NCBI GenBank assembly: GCA_030523275.1
Contig: JAUNIX010000007.1
Location: 38,569 to 102,568 of the forward strand
DNA: 64,000 nucleotides
Direction of reading: 5' to 3'
Origin: Lachnospiraceae bacterium
GTDB lineage: Bacteria; Bacillota; Clostridia; Lachnospirales; Lachnospiraceae
Position 1 is the first letter of the stretch. Each line of letters starts with the position of its first letter. The translations under genes and the position numbers were made by a program. The notes beneath the pieces were generated by a model. That model saw only the letters and a program-made list of their open reading frames with translations. It did not search any database and was not told the DNA's origin. Below, piece by piece: positions 55,401-64,000 of the stretch.

Positions 55401-55629
55401 TGATCCGTGGTGGAATCTGGCTGCACAGAATCAAGCAACAGATCGAGCCCATCGCATTGGACAGGAAAATCAAGTTGTTGTGTTTAAATTAATTGTCAAA
55501 GATACGATAGAAGAAAAAATCATAGAATTGCAGAAGAAAAAACAAGAACTTGCCGATGAGATTTTAGGCGAAGAAGGAATTTCGGCAGCAAGTTTGACGA
55601 GAGAGGATTTAATGGCAATCCTCAGATAA
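52405..55629 (+). CDS. SWIM zinc-finger SNF2-family helicase
   Basis: A 1074-residue SNF2 ATPase. A SWIM finger (CTCSAQDN..MCKHG, near 78-95) leads. A long middle domain of the bacterial SNF2-associated kind follows. The helicase core starts near 610: LRRYQKTGYRWL, Walker A DDMGLGKT near 635, DEAQN near 740, LTGTPIENR near 770, then the second lobe with FSQFTSI, LKAGGTGLNLT and DRAHRIGQ. It probably remodels nucleoprotein or translocates on double-stranded DNA, perhaps at RNA polymerase as RapA does. ATG 52405 has AGGGGGTG upstream. Confidence 0.92.
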   Translation: MQREEILNLCVSKKVYQRGEELYSHGNVYVMSFEYDEEIDHWYIDAYIQGSRSQEYETWIEYDEKDDMIVNYDCTCSAQDNHYSMCKHGVALSLKALEENLLGSQMQEPVISMDSMLITNGEILNLIDQVAKKKRQNRQKPEGKIELVPKIIEKGSYYMGFQDTYLTFRIGSQRLYVLKNISKFVDAVEKEERISYGKQLSFVHSKSVFTAKTWEMVCLIRESAEYQYGCIHKEWHIEDAQLARFLLLNLGDSIEYESDLSEKTILEVLDMNPPVQIAIRQDGEDSYTMALPKLRLIEGKEDVFVLYENKAYHCDSQYLDCMLEVLRLANQNQVEEYAVAVNDMHRLYNEVLIDMENLDVLDKGELSFETYLPKPLQVAYYLDENEQHVMVKIMGNYDGESFNLLDADQTVHYRDYDREQQALAIGKAYFGEENKKEHILYFSSDDEDKRYQLFDTGILQMEGQGKVYASERFHMRKIVRSPKAKMGISLENSLLSLKIDSDEFSKSELYDILQSYRKKKKFYRLRSGNYLSLEDNLMSAITQILDRISAKKKDFNQEQLSVPKYLACYIDQVLQKDAGRLEIQRNTDYRALIRDMKNVTDSDYEVPKSLCASLRRYQKTGYRWLRTLAHYGFGGILADDMGLGKTIQTIAYLLARKEVGIKKQSLIICPASLVYNWQKEFEHFAPSLHVRMMVGSASIRKQKFALEDRDDVWITSYDTAKRDIVLYQECRFDTLVIDEAQNIKNHNTQVAKAVKLIPSDIRFALTGTPIENRLSELWSIFDYLMPGILESYEKFRKKYENPIILGQDQSTMEQLKKLVSPFILRRVKKDVLKELPDKVEQIVYAQMDSEQKKLYTGHALNLLTSLEQQSQEQIRRGKLEILAELTKLRQICCDPSLLYEDYQAGACKVDMCEELVKDAIAGNHKVLIFSQFTSIFPILEERLKKSGISYYELTGHTPKQKRMQMVESFNKNDVPVFLISLKAGGTGLNLTSASIVIHFDPWWNLAAQNQATDRAHRIGQENQVVVFKLIVKDTIEEKIIELQKKKQELADEILGEEGISAASLTREDLMAILR

Positions 55630-55638
55630 ACATTCTTC

Positions 55639-55667
55639 TTGACATTAACATACTAAAGTGTTATTCT
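55639..55667 (+). promoter_or_regulatory. trp operon promoter
   Basis: TTGACA (55639-55644) and TATTCT (55662-55667) with a 17-base spacer, ten bases after the SNF2 stop. Confidence 0.75.
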
Positions 55668-55694
55668 TTAGATAATTCAATAAAAACCTTAAAC

Positions 55695-55987
55695 CGTTGA
55701 AATGGAGATAACGGCAAATCGTGCACTTACAGAGAGTCGGGTAGCTGAGAACCGATAGAACGCAGCTTGTCAAATGGACCATGGAGGGCGCAGTCAAAGG
55801 TTTCTCTTAGAGAACTGAGTATTCTGCGACGTTAGACACACGTTAGTTGTCGAGAATATGTTAGTATTCTGATAAGTGCAGAGGTAGTATATTATATAGT
55901 TCGATTTTTCTATCTCTGAATCAAGGTGGCACCGCGGAACATATATCCGTCCTTGGCAAAGATGAATCTTTGTCATGGGCGGATTTT
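55695..55987 (+). promoter_or_regulatory. Tryptophan T-box riboswitch with terminator
   Basis: The T-box AAGGTGGCACCGCGG is at 55923-55937. A UGG triplet followed by A (55775-55777) in the stem I region is the likely specifier for uncharged tRNA-Trp, with the conserved AGAGAGTCGG stretch before it. A terminator (ATCCGTCC.TGGCAAAGAT with the matching arm and T run, 55944-55987) competes with the antiterminator. Low tryptophan would let transcription continue into trpE. Confidence 0.92.
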
Positions 55988-56045
55988 TTATTACATAGGA
56001 AATTAAAAAATTTCCTATGTAATAAAAACGCTCCGCAAGGATGCG
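55988..56045 (+). repeat. Hairpin plus dispersed repeat, copy 3, in the trp leader
   Basis: A stem of 15 bases (55988-56002 with 56011-56025) on the core CATAGGAAA is followed by the 17-base repeat at 56029-56045, one base from the other copies. It stands between the T-box terminator and trpE, within the transcript. Confidence 0.68.
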
Positions 56046-56112
56046 AATGAAAATGCAAGCCACTACCTATCAGAGTGAAATGAATAGAAATAAAAGTAAA
56101 GGAGACGAAATC

Positions 56113-57582
56113 ATGTATTATCCAGCACTGGAAGATATAAGAAAATATGAAAAGGATTATAATGCAGTTCCAATCTGCAAGAAAATTTATTCTGATTATT
56201 TTACACCACTTCAAGTATTAAAGAAGTTAAAAGCGGTCAGTCATCACTGTTATATGTTAGAGAGTGTGGAAGATTCTAGAGTCTGGGGGCGTTATACATT
56301 CCTTGGTTTTGATCCTAAGTTAGAATTGACTTGTAAAGATCATGTAGTCACAATCCAGAATGGAACAAAAATTCAAATAAAAACAGAAGAACCGGCTATC
56401 TATATCAAACAAGTGTTAGAAGAATATAAGAGTCCGAAGATGAAAGATATGCCGACGTTTACCGGTGGTTTGACTGGATATTTTTCCTATGATTTTCTGA
56501 AATATCAGGAGCCAAGTCTAATCTTAGATGCAAAAGATGAAGAAGGATTTAATGATTTTGATTTGATGTTATTTGACAAAGTGATTGCCTTTGACCATTT
56601 AAAACAGCAAATGATTTTCATTGCCAACGTTAAGACTGACCGTATGGAAGAAAATTATAAGAAAGCAAAGTTAGAAATCGATAATATGATTCATCTTGTA
56701 AAATCTGGTGAGGAAAAAGAAGAAGAAAAGTTAACATTAAAAACAGATTTTCAGCCATTTTTTGATAAAGATGCTTTTTGTGACATGATTGAGAAAGCAA
56801 AACATTATATTTATGAAGGAGATATTTTTCAGGTTGTTTTATCAAATCGCTTAGAGGCACGTGCAGAGGGTAGTTTATTGGATACCTATCGTGTATTAAG
56901 AGTTACAAACCCATCGCCATATATGTTTTATTTTAGCAGCGATGATATTGAGATTGCTGGTGCTTCTCCAGAGACATTAGTGAAATTAACAGATGATACC
57001 CTTCATACATTTCCATTAGCAGGAACGAGACCAAGAGGAAAAACAGAAAAGGAAGATAAAGAATTAGAAGAAGGATTGCTAAAAGATCCTAAAGAATTAG
57101 CAGAACACAATATGCTCGTAGATCTTGGAAGAAATGATATTGGAAAGATCAGTCAGTTTGGAAGTGTAAAAGTTGAAAAATATATGGAGATTGAACGATT
57201 TTCACACGTTATGCATATTGGTTCAACGGTGGTTGGTAAAATTCAAGAAGACAAAGATGCTTTAGATGCAGTTGCCTCGGTACTTCCTGCGGGAACCTTA
57301 TCTGGTGCACCAAAGATCCGTGCTTGTCAGATCATCAACGAATTGGAAAATAATAAGAGAGGGATCTATGGGGGTGCAATCGGATATTTAGATTTCACAG
57401 GAAACTTGGATACTTGCATTGCCATCCGTATTGCTTATAAGAAGAATGGCAAGGTATTTATTCGTTCGGGAGCCGGTATTGTTGCTGATAGTGTACCAGA
57501 AACAGAATTTCAGGAATGTATCAATAAGGCACAAGCAGTTGTCAATGCGGTGAAAGCTTCGGAAGGAGGTCTGGATGAATGA
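56113..57582 (+). CDS. trpE: Anthranilate synthase component I
   Basis: A 489-residue chorismate-using enzyme that makes anthranilate with the glutaminase TrpG. The chorismate-binding core is intact: GDIFQVVLSNR near 235, PSPYMFYF near 270, AGTRPRGKT near 300, and ERFSHVMHIGSTVVG near 360, with GTLSGAPKIRA near 395. The start is ATG 56113 after AAAGGAGA. A longer frame from 56041 runs through the repeat and is not the start. The stop overlaps trpG. Confidence 0.95.
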   Translation: MYYPALEDIRKYEKDYNAVPICKKIYSDYFTPLQVLKKLKAVSHHCYMLESVEDSRVWGRYTFLGFDPKLELTCKDHVVTIQNGTKIQIKTEEPAIYIKQVLEEYKSPKMKDMPTFTGGLTGYFSYDFLKYQEPSLILDAKDEEGFNDFDLMLFDKVIAFDHLKQQMIFIANVKTDRMEENYKKAKLEIDNMIHLVKSGEEKEEEKLTLKTDFQPFFDKDAFCDMIEKAKHYIYEGDIFQVVLSNRLEARAEGSLLDTYRVLRVTNPSPYMFYFSSDDIEIAGASPETLVKLTDDTLHTFPLAGTRPRGKTEKEDKELEEGLLKDPKELAEHNMLVDLGRNDIGKISQFGSVKVEKYMEIERFSHVMHIGSTVVGKIQEDKDALDAVASVLPAGTLSGAPKIRACQIINELENNKRGIYGGAIGYLDFTGNLDTCIAIRIAYKKNGKVFIRSGAGIVADSVPETEFQECINKAQAVVNAVKASEGGLDE

Positions 57583-58148
57583 TTTTATTAATTGATAATT
57601 ATGACAGCTTTTCTTATAACTTGTATCAATATATTGGAAGCATTAATTCGGATATTACAGTTATTCGAAATGATGAAAAGACAGTGCAGGAGATTAAAGC
57701 GATGAAACCAGATTGTATCATTATTTCTCCGGGACCGGGAAGACCGGAACATGCAGGGATTTGTGTGGAAGCGGTACGATACTTTGAGGGTAAAGTGCCA
57801 ATCCTGGGCGTTTGCCTTGGACATCAATCCATTTGTCAGGCATATGGAGCAACGATCACATACGCCAAAGAATTAATGCATGGAAAACAATCCATTTTAA
57901 ATGTGGATACAGATAGTAGGATATTTAAAGGATTGGCTGGAAAAGTAAAAGCAGCCCGTTATCATTCATTGGCAGCGGATGAAAAAACAATGCCTGATTG
58001 CTTAAAAATCATTGCGAGAGCAGATGATGGGGAAATCATGGCTGTGAAACATAAAGATTATGAAACATATGGTGTACAGTTTCATCCAGAATCTGTTTTA
58101 ACACCGGATGGAATGAAAATGTTAGAGAACTTTTTAGGAGGTAAATAG
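57579..58148 (+). CDS. trpG: Anthranilate synthase component II (glutaminase)
   Basis: A 189-residue class I glutamine amidotransferase. The catalytic Cys is in GVCLGHQS near 80, and the His-Glu pair is in VQFHPES near 168. It supplies ammonia to TrpE. It overlaps trpE by four bases, and trpD starts one base after its stop. It may also serve folate synthesis, as pabA does in some Firmicutes. Confidence 0.94.
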   Translation: MILLIDNYDSFSYNLYQYIGSINSDITVIRNDEKTVQEIKAMKPDCIIISPGPGRPEHAGICVEAVRYFEGKVPILGVCLGHQSICQAYGATITYAKELMHGKQSILNVDTDSRIFKGLAGKVKAARYHSLAADEKTMPDCLKIIARADDGEIMAVKHKDYETYGVQFHPESVLTPDGMKMLENFLGGK

Positions 58149-58149
58149 A

Positions 58150-59166
58150 ATGATCAAGGAAGCATTAGCAAAAGTATTTGAAGGAAATGATTTAACATAT
58201 GATGAGATGAGAGCGGTCATGGATGAATTGATGACAGGAGAAGCGGATCAGTTGCAGGCTGCTGGATTTTTAACAGCATTATCTGCAAAAGGAGAAAGCA
58301 TTGAAGAAATTACTGCTGCAGCAGATGGAATGCGAGCTCACGGTGTACATTTAAAACATAAAGATATGGATGTGTTAGAAATCGTAGGAACTGGCGGTGA
58401 TCGTTCTAATTCCTTTAATATTTCTACCACTTCTGCATTTGTTATTTCTGCGGCTGGTGTAAAGGTTGCGAAACATGGAAACCGCGCAGCATCCAGTAAA
58501 TCAGGAGCAGCGGATGTTTTGGAATCATTAGGTGTCAATCTGATGGCGTCTGAAGAGGTCAGTGAAAAGGCATTGAATGAAATTGGTATGTGTTTCTTAT
58601 TTGCCCAGAAATACCATCCGGCTATGAAATATGTCGGACCAATTCGTGGCTCTCTTGGTATCCGTACCGTTTTTAATATTTTAGGACCATTGACAAATCC
58701 GGCAAATGCAAATCGCCAGGTATTAGGGGTTTACAGTAAGGAACTGGTAGAACCTATGGCACACATTTTATACAATCTTGGTGTAAAAGATGCAATGGTT
58801 GTCTATGGACAGGACGGGTTGGATGAGATTTCTGCCAGTGCGCCGACAACGGTCTGTGAAGTTCGTGATGGAGGAGAATTTAGACTTTATGAAATCACAC
58901 CAGAACAGTTTGGTATGGAACGCTGTAAAAAAGAAGATCTTGTTGGCGGAACAGCTGAGGAAAACGCAGAAATTACAAAAGCAATCTTATCTGGAAAAGA
59001 ACGAGGAGCAAAACGAAACGCGGTATTATTAAACGCAGGTGCAGCCATTTATTTGGCAAAAGAAGGAATTTCTCTCGAAGAAGGAATCAAAGAAGCAGCA
59101 GAAATGATCGACAGTGGAAAAGCGTATGCACAGATTCAGAAGTTTGTTGATATTACAAATGCATAG
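58150..59166 (+). CDS. trpD: Anthranilate phosphoribosyltransferase
   Basis: A 338-residue enzyme joining PRPP to anthranilate. Signatures are [14 protein letters not shown] near 80 for pyrophosphate binding, [18 protein letters not shown] near 106, and [29 protein letters not shown] near 155. AGGAGG precedes the ATG. Confidence 0.95.
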   Translation: MIKEALAKVFEGNDLTYDEMRAVMDELMTGEADQLQAAGFLTALSAKGESIEEITAAADGMRAHGVHLKHKDMDVLEIVGTGGDRSNSFNISTTSAFVISAAGVKVAKHGNRAASSKSGAADVLESLGVNLMASEEVSEKALNEIGMCFLFAQKYHPAMKYVGPIRGSLGIRTVFNILGPLTNPANANRQVLGVYSKELVEPMAHILYNLGVKDAMVVYGQDGLDEISASAPTTVCEVRDGGEFRLYEITPEQFGMERCKKEDLVGGTAEENAEITKAILSGKERGAKRNAVLLNAGAAIYLAKEGISLEEGIKEAAEMIDSGKAYAQIQKFVDITNA

Positions 59167-59181
59167 ATGAGGAGCAAAACG

Positions 59182-59967
59182 ATGATTTTAGATGAAATTG
59201 CAGCAAAGACACGGGCTCGTGTACAGGAATTAAAAGCCAGTAAGCCTTTAGAAGAGGTTAGGGCAGAGGCAAAAGCAATGGATGCCAATACCGGATTTCC
59301 TTTTTATCAGGCGTTGGCAAAATCGGAATTATCTTATATCTGTGAAGTCAAGAAAGCATCACCATCAAAAGGGTTGATAGCACCAGATTTTCCATATTTA
59401 CAGATTGCAAAAGAATATGAATCCGCTGGGGCAAGTGCAATATCCTGTCTTACCGAACCTTATTATTTTTTAGGGGCGGATCAATATTTACAGGAAATCG
59501 CAGAGCAGGTTAAGATTCCGGTTTTACGAAAAGATTTTGTTGTTGACGAGTACATGATCTATGAGGCGAAGCTATTGGGGGCTTCTGCTGTGTTACTGAT
59601 TTGTGCGATTTTGGATAAAGAGACGATAAAACGTTATATCCAGATTGCAGAAAGTCTTGGATTAAGCGCTTTAGTAGAAGCGCATGATGAGAAGGAAATC
59701 GAGGATGCGATTGATGCAGGAGCCAAGATCATCGGTGTTAATAACCGAGATTTAAGGGATTTCACAGTGGACATTAATAATAGCACCCGTTATCGTTCCA
59801 TGATACCAAAAGATATTTTATTTGTATCAGAAAGTGGAATTAAAACAAATGCGGATATTGAAGTGTTGAAAAACAATGGCACGAATGCAGTTTTAATCGG
59901 TGAAACACTGATGAGAAGCAAAGACAAAAAAGCGATGCTTGAAAGTTTAAACGGTGAGCCATTATGA
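59182..59967 (+). CDS. trpC: Indole-3-glycerol phosphate synthase
   Basis: A 261-residue TIM barrel that closes the indole ring. Catalytic stretches are ICEVKKASPSKG near 50, LRKDFVVDEYMIYEA near 110, LVEAHDEKE near 165, and IGVNNRDLRDF near 185, with SESGI near 210. ATG 59182 follows GAGGAGC; ATG 59167 overlaps that site. Its end overlaps trpF. Confidence 0.94.
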   Translation: MILDEIAAKTRARVQELKASKPLEEVRAEAKAMDANTGFPFYQALAKSELSYICEVKKASPSKGLIAPDFPYLQIAKEYESAGASAISCLTEPYYFLGADQYLQEIAEQVKIPVLRKDFVVDEYMIYEAKLLGASAVLLICAILDKETIKRYIQIAESLGLSALVEAHDEKEIEDAIDAGAKIIGVNNRDLRDFTVDINNSTRYRSMIPKDILFVSESGIKTNADIEVLKNNGTNAVLIGETLMRSKDKKAMLESLNGEPL

Positions 59968-60563
59968 CAAAGATTAAAATTTGCGGATTAAAACGAGACT
60001 GTGATATTGATTTTGTGAATGAGGCACTACCGGATTATGCCGGATTTGTCTTTGCCAAGAGCAAACGGCAGGTGACGAAAGAACAGGCGAAAAATTTAAA
60101 AGAACGATTGGATGTGCGGATTACCGCAGTTGGGGTATTTGTTGATGCACCAGTGGAATTTGTCGCTGAATTGGCAAACGAGAATATTATTGATATGATT
60201 CAACTTCATGGAAATGAGGATAAAGAATATGTGATAAAACTTCGTCAACTGACCCAAGCACCCGTAATCAAAGCTTTTAAAGCTGGTACAAAGACGGAAG
60301 AAGAAATGAAAGAGTATCCGTCAGATTATGACCTGATCGACAGTGGAAAAGGAAGTGGCAAAACATTTGACTGGAGTTTAGTGCCAAAAACAACAAAGCC
60401 GTGGTTTTTAGCTGGAGGAATTTCAGAGGACAATGTGGAAGAGGCAATTCATTGCCTACATCCTTATGGCGTTGATTTTAGTAGTAGTGTAGAAACCGAT
60501 GGTTATAAAGATAGAGATAAAATTTTAGGAATAGTAAGGAGAATACGAAATGTCAAAAGGTAG
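59964..60563 (+). CDS. trpF: Phosphoribosylanthranilate isomerase
   Basis: A 199-residue TIM barrel for the Amadori rearrangement of phosphoribosylanthranilate. The general base Cys lies in KICGLKR at the start, the acid Asp in [12 protein letters not shown] near 130, and LAGGI and DFSSSVE follow. It overlaps trpC by four bases and trpB by fourteen, indicating coupled translation. Confidence 0.94.
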   Translation: MTKIKICGLKRDCDIDFVNEALPDYAGFVFAKSKRQVTKEQAKNLKERLDVRITAVGVFVDAPVEFVAELANENIIDMIQLHGNEDKEYVIKLRQLTQAPVIKAFKAGTKTEEEMKEYPSDYDLIDSGKGSGKTFDWSLVPKTTKPWFLAGGISEDNVEEAIHCLHPYGVDFSSSVETDGYKDRDKILGIVRRIRNVKR

Positions 60564-61734
60564 ATTTGGTGTCCATGGAGGACAATATATTCCAGAGACT
60601 TTGATGAATGAGATTATCAATCTGGAAAAGGCATATGAACATTATAAAAATGATCCTGAATTTAATCAGGAACTCGATACGCTGTTTAAAGAATATGCAG
60701 GCAGACCTTCTCTGCTTTATTATGCTGAAAATATGACAAAAGATTTAGGTGGAGCGAAAATTTATTTGAAACGTGAAGATTTAAATCATACCGGTGCTCA
60801 CAAGATTAACAATGTACTTGGTCAGTGTTTATTAGCAAAGAAAATGGGAAAAACTCGTGTCATTGCGGAAACCGGAGCTGGTCAGCATGGAGTGGCAACC
60901 GCAACTGCAGCAGCATTGATGGGGTTGGAATGTGAAGTATTTATGGGCAAAGAAGATACGGATCGCCAAGCGTTAAATGTATATCGTATGGAGTTGTTAG
61001 GTGCAAAAGTTCATGCCGTTACAACTGGAACGATGACCTTAAAGGATGCGGTAAATGAAGCGATGAGAGAATGGACGACGCGTGTCCATGATACCCATTA
61101 TGTACTGGGTTCTGTTATGGGACCTCACCCATTCCCAACAATCGTCAGAGATTTCCAGAGCGTAATTAGCAAAGAAGCGAGACAGCAGATTTTAGATTTA
61201 GAAGGAAAACTTCCAGCAGCCGTGATGGCATGTGTCGGTGGAGGGAGTAATGCGATTGGTGCATTTTATAACTTTATTCCTGATGAAAATGTCCGACTGA
61301 TCGGCTGTGAGGCTGCCGGACGAGGCATTGAAACAGGAAAGCACGCAGCGACATTAGCAGAAGGAACCTTGGGTGTTTTCCATGGTATGAAATCGTATTT
61401 CTGTCAGGATGAATATGGACAGATTGCACCAGTATATTCTATCTCTGCCGGACTTGATTATCCGGGAATTGGACCGGAACATGCACATTTACATGATATT
61501 GGTCGTGCGGAATATGTGCCAGTTACAGATGATGAAGCTGTGGCAGCATTTGAATATATGGCAAGAACAGAAGGAATTATCTGTGCGATTGAAAGTGCGC
61601 ATGCGGTAGCCCATGCATTAAAAGTTGCCAAAGAATATACACCAGATGATTCAATTATTATTTGCCTGTCAGGGCGTGGAGATAAAGATGTAGCAGCAAT
61701 TGCAAGATATCGAGGAGTGGAAATTTATGAGTAG
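60550..61734 (+). CDS. trpB: Tryptophan synthase beta subunit
   Basis: A 394-residue pyridoxal phosphate enzyme of the TrpB1 type. The PLP lysine is in [11 protein letters not shown] near 85, the phosphate cup in GGGSNAIG near 232, and [13 protein letters not shown] near 110 binds the substrate carboxylate. It joins indole and serine. The Arg-Gly-start [11 protein letters not shown] is usual for TrpB1. Confidence 0.96.
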   Translation: MSKGRFGVHGGQYIPETLMNEIINLEKAYEHYKNDPEFNQELDTLFKEYAGRPSLLYYAENMTKDLGGAKIYLKREDLNHTGAHKINNVLGQCLLAKKMGKTRVIAETGAGQHGVATATAAALMGLECEVFMGKEDTDRQALNVYRMELLGAKVHAVTTGTMTLKDAVNEAMREWTTRVHDTHYVLGSVMGPHPFPTIVRDFQSVISKEARQQILDLEGKLPAAVMACVGGGSNAIGAFYNFIPDENVRLIGCEAAGRGIETGKHAATLAEGTLGVFHGMKSYFCQDEYGQIAPVYSISAGLDYPGIGPEHAHLHDIGRAEYVPVTDDEAVAAFEYMARTEGIICAIESAHAVAHALKVAKEYTPDDSIIICLSGRGDKDVAAIARYRGVEIYE

Positions 61735-62503
61735 AATTAAAAATGCATTCGATCATGGGAAAGCATTTATCGCCTTTTTAACAGGTGGAGACCCAACAAT
61801 CGAAAAAAGTGAAGAATATGTAATGGAAATGGTACGTGCAGGTGCAGATTTGATTGAGATTGGAGTGCCATTTAGTGATCCGATCGCGGAAGGTCCTGTC
61901 ATTCAGAATGCAAATATCAGAGCGTTATCTCAGGGTGTGACGACAGATAAGTTATTTGATATGGTTGCCCGCTTGAGAAAGAAAACGGACGTACCAATCG
62001 TATTTTTAATGTATCTGAATTCTGTATACAAGTATGGATATGAAAGATTTACGGCAAAATGTCAGGAAGTTGGATTAGATGGATTAATCATCCCGGATTT
62101 ACCATATGAAGAAAAGAATGAGTTAGCACCGATTGCAGCCGCTCATGATGTGGATGTCATTTCTCTGATTGCTCCAACTTCAGAAGACCGAATCAAAACA
62201 ATTGCGGCGGATGCAGCAGGATTTATCTATGTGGTATCTTCCATGGGTGTGACAGGAGTCCGTAGTGAAATAACAACAGACCTTGATTCGATGCTAAAAG
62301 CAATCAAGGAAGCTTCTGATAAACCAGCAGCGATTGGATTTGGTATCAGTACACCAGAACAGGCAAAGAAAATGGCTGGTATCGCAGATGGCGCGATCGT
62401 CGGCAGCGCATTGGTAAAGATTGTTGAGAAATACGGAGAAAATGCCGGAGAACATATTTATGAATATGTTAAGAGTATGAAAGAAGCGGTAATGGAAGCA
62501 TAG
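61727..62503 (+). CDS. trpA: Tryptophan synthase alpha subunit
   Basis: A 258-residue TIM barrel that splits indole-3-glycerol phosphate. Catalytic Glu is in [19 protein letters not shown] near 43 and Asp in [11 protein letters not shown] near 122 (TrpA Asp60 equivalent is in PFSDP). [12 protein letters not shown] and GFGIS-type loops are present. The start is ATG 61727 with GGAGTGG upstream, overlapping the end of trpB by eight bases. It is the last gene of the operon. Confidence 0.95.
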   Translation: MSRIKNAFDHGKAFIAFLTGGDPTIEKSEEYVMEMVRAGADLIEIGVPFSDPIAEGPVIQNANIRALSQGVTTDKLFDMVARLRKKTDVPIVFLMYLNSVYKYGYERFTAKCQEVGLDGLIIPDLPYEEKNELAPIAAAHDVDVISLIAPTSEDRIKTIAADAAGFIYVVSSMGVTGVRSEITTDLDSMLKAIKEASDKPAAIGFGISTPEQAKKMAGIADGAIVGSALVKIVEKYGENAGEHIYEYVKSMKEAVMEA

Positions 62504-62529
62504 AGAAATTTATAGATGTTTTGTAAATA

Positions 62530-62574
62530 GCCTCCATTGTTAGAGTTTTATCTGGCAATGGGGGCGATTTTAAA
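62530..62574 (+). terminator. trp operon terminator
   Basis: GCCTCCATTG pairs with CAATGGGGGC, with GATTTTAAA after it. The T run is short. Confidence 0.6.
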
Positions 62575-62607
62575 TATAAAAATCGGAATTAGTAGGGGGG
62601 GATAAAA

Positions 62608-62985
62608 ATGAAAAAATACTTATGTTTTTTATTTGGTTTTATTTTGCTTGTATCTTTATCCGCATGCAATCATTCGCCAGTATTTAGCGGTAGTAGGACA
62701 GGAAATGAAAATCAATTTATTATGGAATATAGTATGTTTAATACTAGTGATGCACAATCCTTGGAGTTAGAAAAGGGAGATATAATAGATGCTCAGATTG
62801 TAAATACGGCTGGTAACATTTCTATTACCATTCAAAAAGATGGTGAGAAACCAATATATGAGGGCGAAAATATTCCTACGAGTAGGTTTCAAGTGGAAAT
62901 TACAGAAAAAGGAACATATAAGATAAAAGTAACTGGAAAGAAAGCAAAAGGAAGCTTAAGTTTCATAAAAAGTACACATGACTAA
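62608..62985 (+). CDS. Small lipoprotein
   Basis: A 125-residue exported lipoprotein. The signal peptide ends in a lipobox LSAC (Cys 20), so the mature protein is anchored to the outer face of the membrane. The mature part looks all-beta (alternating hydrophobic stretches such as ISITIQKDG and TYKIKVTGKKAKG), like a small immunoglobulin-type or carbohydrate-contact domain. The function is unknown. A G-rich ribosome site precedes the ATG. Confidence 0.8.
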   Translation: MKKYLCFLFGFILLVSLSACNHSPVFSGSRTGNENQFIMEYSMFNTSDAQSLELEKGDIIDAQIVNTAGNISITIQKDGEKPIYEGENIPTSRFQVEITEKGTYKIKVTGKKAKGSLSFIKSTHD

Positions 62986-63124
62986 TTTTCAAAATCTAGT
63001 TTGCCCGCAAATAGGATTATATTATTATATATTTAAATTTTGAGGCAGAAATTGATGATATATTTGTTCCCCGTGTGAGTGAATGGATTGGAAAATAAAA
63101 AGCGGAATTTGGAGGGTTGGTATT

Positions 63125-63802
63125 ATGGCTTTTAAATTGGATTGTGTTGTGCCATGGGGCAGAAATTTGGAAGAATACAAATTGATGTTTCAATTAAACG
63201 ATAGTGACACAGAAAAGAAAATAGCAGGTTTTGGTGATGGACCTGCCAGTTTCAACTATGAAGCTACAAAGCAGGGATATTCTGTCACTTCATTTGACCC
63301 TATCTATCAATTTTCAGAAAATGATTTGAAAAAACGTATTGAAGAAGTACGTATAACGGTCATGCAACAAATGAAAGAAAATAAGGATAATTATGTATGG
63401 ACAAATATTAAAAGTTTAGATGAACTTGAAGATATTCGTATGTCTGCCATGCGACTATTTTTGTCAGACTATCAACAGGGAAAAACAGAAAAAAGATATA
63501 TTTATCATGAATTGCCTAATAAATTACCATACGCAGACAATACTTTTGACATAGGAATAAGTTCTCACTTTCTGCTTATGTATACCACATTAGGATATGA
63601 TTTTCATGTTCAGGCAATGACCGAAATGCTTAGAATTTGTAAAGAGATTAGAATATTCCCAATTGTAGATTTGGATGCAAATCATACAGAGCTAATTTCA
63701 AAGGTAATAGAATATTTCAAGAATTATTATGATGTTGAAATAACAGATACACCGTATAGATTTCAAAAAGATGCAAATAAGCTTCTTGTTATCAGAAAAT
63801 AA
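63125..63802 (+). CDS. SAM-dependent methyltransferase-like protein
   Basis: A 225-residue protein with a class I methyltransferase plan. Motif I is KIAGFGDGPASFNYEATKQGYSVTSFDP (near 28-55), with FGDGP in place of the usual GxGxG, and motif IV/post-I is LPYADNTFDIGISSHFLL near 137. Substrate unknown. ATG 63125 follows GGAGGG; the frame continues upstream to 63083 with no ribosome site. No neighbour helps. Confidence 0.68.
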   Translation: MAFKLDCVVPWGRNLEEYKLMFQLNDSDTEKKIAGFGDGPASFNYEATKQGYSVTSFDPIYQFSENDLKKRIEEVRITVMQQMKENKDNYVWTNIKSLDELEDIRMSAMRLFLSDYQQGKTEKRYIYHELPNKLPYADNTFDIGISSHFLLMYTTLGYDFHVQAMTEMLRICKEIRIFPIVDLDANHTELISKVIEYFKNYYDVEITDTPYRFQKDANKLLVIRK

Positions 63803-63956
63803 GTTGAATTTTTATTATTATTTTTAATGTGTAATTTTTTCTTGAAGTGAAAAAAGAAGCATGTTATATTGTATGTAGAAAAGGTGCTACTGATAGATGG
63901 TTAGCCCAAGTAAAAATGTAAGTTAAAAATAACCGCCAAGTTTTTTGATATGATAC

Positions 63957-64000
63957 CTCTAAAGTAGACAGATTAAATATAAAAATCTGTTACTTTGGAG
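63957..64000. repeat. Palindrome at the window edge, possible mobile-element end
   Basis: Arms of about 17-18 bases (63957-63974 with 63984-64000) such as CTCTAAAGTAgACAGATT and AATCTGTTACTTTGGAG surround a 9-base AT loop. The structure is cut by the window edge. It could be a terminator-like hairpin or the outer end of an insertion sequence. The stretch 63803-63956 shows nothing else. Confidence 0.35.

Noticed and set aside
56041..56112. Longer trpE start within the dispersed repeat
   Set aside because: The frame is open by chance through the repeat; the ribosome site AAAGGAGA and TrpE alignment place the start at 56113.
1..64000. CRISPR arrays, tRNA or rRNA genes, prophage or conjugative modules
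   Set aside because: No regularly spaced direct repeats, no cloverleaf-like segments and no integrase, capsid or relaxase frames were seen.

Overview
The window reads as chromosomal DNA of a low-GC Gram-positive anaerobe, most likely a Clostridia member of the Lachnospiraceae type. The grounds are strong AGGAGG ribosome binding sites, TTGACA/TATAAT promoters, a tryptophan T-box, an AgcS symporter behind a structured leader, Wzx/Wzy polysaccharide genes with LicD proteins, and AT-rich codon use. This placement is inferred from gene content, not from a marker gene. No rRNA, tRNA, CRISPR array or intact transposase was seen.

Layout: (1) 1-5840: a partial gene, a small coiled-coil protein, a strongly promoted tiny transcript, an SprT-like metalloprotein, an AgcS amino-acid symporter with a riboswitch-like leader, a Nudix/isochorismatase pair, and a PurF paralogue without its glutaminase nucleophile. 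(2) 5954-23957: a complete allantoin catabolic locus (allH, allB, NCS1 permease, allE, allD, fused allF-allG, carbamate kinase, LctP-type permease, small membrane protein, allC, XRE-GntR regulator, pucG, FMN hydroxyacid oxidase), with an unrelated-looking esterase inside it. (3) 24226-28189: SGNH hydrolase, HD hydrolase, ABC-class ATPase, alpha/beta hydrolase and a tiny membrane ORF. (4) 28415-43430: a Wzx/Wzy surface polysaccharide operon that becomes very AT-rich after about 31.4 kb and ends in a broken acyltransferase. (5) 43573-55629: nucleotidyltransferase, TrkA/TrkH, a ferritin-like protein, a MATE-MarR-MATE cluster, an EamA transporter and a SWIM/SNF2 helicase. (6) 55639-62503: T-box controlled trpEGDCFBA. 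(7) 62608-64000: a lipoprotein, a methyltransferase-like protein, and a palindrome at the edge.

How the genes work together: allantoin enters by the NCS1 permease, is opened by AllB, deaminated by AllC and AllE, and oxidised by AllD (or transaminated by PucG) to oxalurate. AllF-AllG plus AllH then split oxalurate to oxamate and carbamoyl phosphate, and carbamate kinase makes ATP from the latter. Three near-identical TGGT-NN-ACCA sites sit at the promoters of allB, allE and the pucG/oxidase divergent pair, and fit the FadR-like regulator encoded in the locus. The polysaccharide operon carries its own CDP-glycerol supply (a GpsA-TagD fusion), two LicD phosphotransferases, an IspD/TarI-like cytidylyltransferase, and UDP-galactofuranose synthesis (Glf), suggesting a phospho-polyol and galactofuranose decorated glycan.

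Outside the genes, the most unusual signals are two intergenic elements (about 776-846 and 3053-3120) with the same folded architecture but different stem sequences, and a repeat, CGCTCCGCRAGGATGCG, present three times, once between the trp T-box terminator and trpE.
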